Assembly: GCA_900757335.1 (NCBI GenBank)
Contig: CAAENL010000131.1
Coordinates: 1 to 7,287, forward strand
Source: Clostridia bacterium
Lineage (GTDB): Bacteria > Bacillota > Clostridia > Oscillospirales > Acutalibacteraceae
Direction: 5' to 3'
DNA: 7,287 nt
Shown: positions 6,180-7,287 of the stretch, piece after piece
How the letters are laid out: each line of letters begins with the position of its first letter
How positions within the stretch are numbered: the stretch's first letter is position 1
Notes under the pieces: model-generated
What the model was told of the DNA's origin: nothing
Databases searched by the model: none
Seen by the model: only the letters and a program-made list of their open reading frames with translations
Program-made: the position numbers and the translations under genes

Positions 6180-7287
6180 TTATTTTGCGAAATCCACTGC
6201 TCGGCTTTCTCTTATAATGTTCACTTTTATTTGTCCTGGATAATCAAGTTCAGATTCTATTTTTTTACAAATATTTCGAGCAAGAGGAATCATATGTTCA
6301 TCATTTATAACTTCAGGTTTTATCATAACGCGTACTTCTCTGCCTGCTTGAATGGCATAACAACCGCGAACTCCTGCGAACGAAGAAACCAAGGATTCCA
6401 ATTTTTCAAGACGTTTTATGTAATTTTCAAGATTTTCGCGTCTTGCTCCCGGGCGAGCTGCTGATGCTGTATCGGCAGCCTGAAGAATAAAAGCATATGC
6501 TGTCTTTGGTTCTATATCACCATGATGAGAATGAACAGCATGTATAACATCTTCATTTTCTTTATATTTTTTTACAACATTTACACCTAGTTCAATATGA
6601 GATCCTTCTACTTCGTGATCGAGGGCTTTACCAATATCGTGAAGCAATCCTATCCTCTTAGCCAAAGAAGCGTCAAGTCCAAGCTCGGAAGCAATTATAC
6701 CGCATAAATTTGCAACTTCTACTGAGTGACTAAGAACATTTTGACCGTAACTGGTTCTATATTTAAGCTTACCTAAAAGCTTTACGATCTCAGGATGCAC
6801 GCCATGAATTCCTGTTTCTATAAGTGCACGTTGACCTTCTTCTTTTATTTCTTTTTCGATATCTTTGCGGGCTTTTTCAACCATTTCTTCTATTTTTGCC
6901 GGATGAATACGACCGTCTGCTATAAGCCTTTCAAGTGCTATTCTGGCAATTTCGCGGCGAATAGGATCAAATGCGGAAAGCGTGATTGTTTCGGGAGTAT
7001 CGTCTATTATCAAATCCACTCCGGTCAAATTTTCAATGGATCGAATATTTCTGCCTTCACGCCCTATTATTCTGCCTTTCATGTCGTCGTTCGGAAGAGG
7101 CACAACCGATATAGTAGCTTCAGAAATATGATCAGAAGCACATCTTTGTATTGCGACAGATAAAATATCTTGAGCTTTCTTTTCACATTCTTCTTTCAAG
7201 TGCTGCTCAAACATAGTTATTTTTAAAGCTTTTTCATTGGACATTGTAGACATAGTTATTTTTTTTATAAATTTGGTTATATTCATA
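6180..7287 (-). CDS. rny: Ribonuclease Y, C-terminal part (5' end cut by right window edge)
   Basis: RNase Y is a membrane-anchored endoribonuclease that starts decay of many mRNAs in Firmicutes. The visible 368 codons match its last two-thirds. There is the end of the coiled-coil region (about 1-45), AIQRCASDH, then the KH RNA-binding domain with [12 protein letters not shown] (71-82), DLIIDDTPE (91-99) and [10 protein letters not shown] (106-115). The HD phosphohydrolase domain follows, with His187 (LSHSVEV), the HD pair His216-Asp217 in LLHDIGK, SHHGD (253-257) and Asp272 in QAADT. It continues into [20 protein letters not shown] (275-294) and the conserved end [12 protein letters not shown]. 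RNase Y is normally about 510-520 residues, with an N-terminal transmembrane helix and a long coiled coil, so about 145-150 residues lie beyond the edge. The ATG at 7284-7286 is most likely an internal methionine, because family similarity (SNEKALKI…FEQHLKEEC) extends right up to this region. The gene lies directly upstream of ymdB. Confidence 0.95.
   Translation of the reverse strand, partial: MNITKFIKKITMSTMSNEKALKITMFEQHLKEECEKKAQDILSVAIQRCASDHISEATISVVPLPNDDMKGRIIGREGRNIRSIENLTGVDLIIDDTPETITLSAFDPIRREIARIALERLIADGRIHPAKIEEMVEKARKDIEKEIKEEGQRALIETGIHGVHPEIVKLLGKLKYRTSYGQNVLSHSVEVANLCGIIASELGLDASLAKRIGLLHDIGKALDHEVEGSHIELGVNVVKKYKENEDVIHAVHSHHGDIEPKTAYAFILQAADTASAARPGARRENLENYIKRLEKLESLVSSFAGVRGCYAIQAGREVRVMIKPEVINDEHMIPLARNICKKIESELDYPGQIKVNIIRESRAVDFAK
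7211..7263. repeat. Short in-frame direct repeat within rny
   Basis: The 14-mer acatagttattttt occurs at 7211-7224 and again at 7250-7263, exactly 39 nt (13 codons) apart. On the coding strand both copies encode an Ile-Thr-Met tripeptide within the coiled-coil part of RNase Y. The low-complexity T run contributes several of the matching bases, so this may be chance in an AT-rich coding sequence or a trace of a small duplication. Confidence 0.45.

Noticed and set aside
501..7163. Plus-strand open frames of 62-122 codons scattered across the window
   Set aside because: Each lies antisense to a well-recognised minus-strand gene. They are rich in Phe, Tyr, Cys and Ser, as expected from reverse-complemented AT-rich coding sequence, and show no known domain.
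6795..7163. 122-codon plus-strand frame opposite rny as an antisense gene
   Set aside because: It is Phe- and Cys-rich with an unlikely composition, has no clear ribosome binding site, and is fully explained as a shadow of the conserved KH-HD coding sequence.
7284..7286. ATG near the right edge as the true start of a short RNase Y
   Set aside because: The coding similarity continues up to the edge, the family is about 150 residues longer at the N-terminus, and the window gives no room to see a ribosome binding site. Truncation by the window is simpler.

Overview
The window is a compact, AT-rich, one-directional block of bacterial chromosome. All seven genes lie on the minus strand, so transcription runs from high to low coordinates. 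Intergenic gaps are 1 to 65 nt, most genes have a recognisable Shine-Dalgarno site, and I see no convincing internal terminator or promoter. AT richness, AGGAG-type ribosome binding sites, GTG and TTG starts, and the set RNase Y, YmdB, FakA-like (YloV), RecG, stand-alone NnrD and a monoderm-style lipoprotein all point to a low-GC Firmicute. The RNase Y and FakA-like sequences feel most like Clostridia (Oscillospirales/Ruminococcaceae-like), but that placement is an impression, not a phylogenetic result.

In transcription order: (1) the C-terminal two-thirds of RNase Y, cut by the right window edge; (2) a YmdB-type metallophosphoesterase of 257 aa; (3) a FakA/YloV-like DAK2-domain kinase with a TTG start; (4) the ATP-dependent DNA helicase RecG; (5) holo-ACP synthase AcpS; (6) ADP-dependent NAD(P)H-hydrate dehydratase NnrD, nearly overlapping acpS; (7) the N-terminal 97 codons of a lipoprotein, cut by the left window edge and too short for a typical ORF cutoff. 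It is probably a LolA-like/YdcC/GerS-type protein.

The genes fall into loose themes. RNase Y and YmdB act in RNA turnover and its regulation. The FakA-like kinase and AcpS feed lipid synthesis, through acyl-phosphate formation and activation of acyl carrier protein. RecG rescues stalled replication forks. NnrD repairs damaged NAD(P)H. The lipoprotein acts outside the membrane. In Bacillus subtilis, relatives of several of these genes also sit in housekeeping clusters (yloV near recG; acpS next to the lipoprotein gene ydcC and alr), so this looks like a conserved core operon and not a mobile or defence region.

I looked for mobile elements, CRISPR arrays, RNA genes, riboswitches, inverted repeats and broken genes and found none. 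No interval without a gene exceeds 65 nt. I do not see an undescribed system here. The points worth a second look are the truncated lipoprotein, the mixed gene neighbourhood, and several start-site details.
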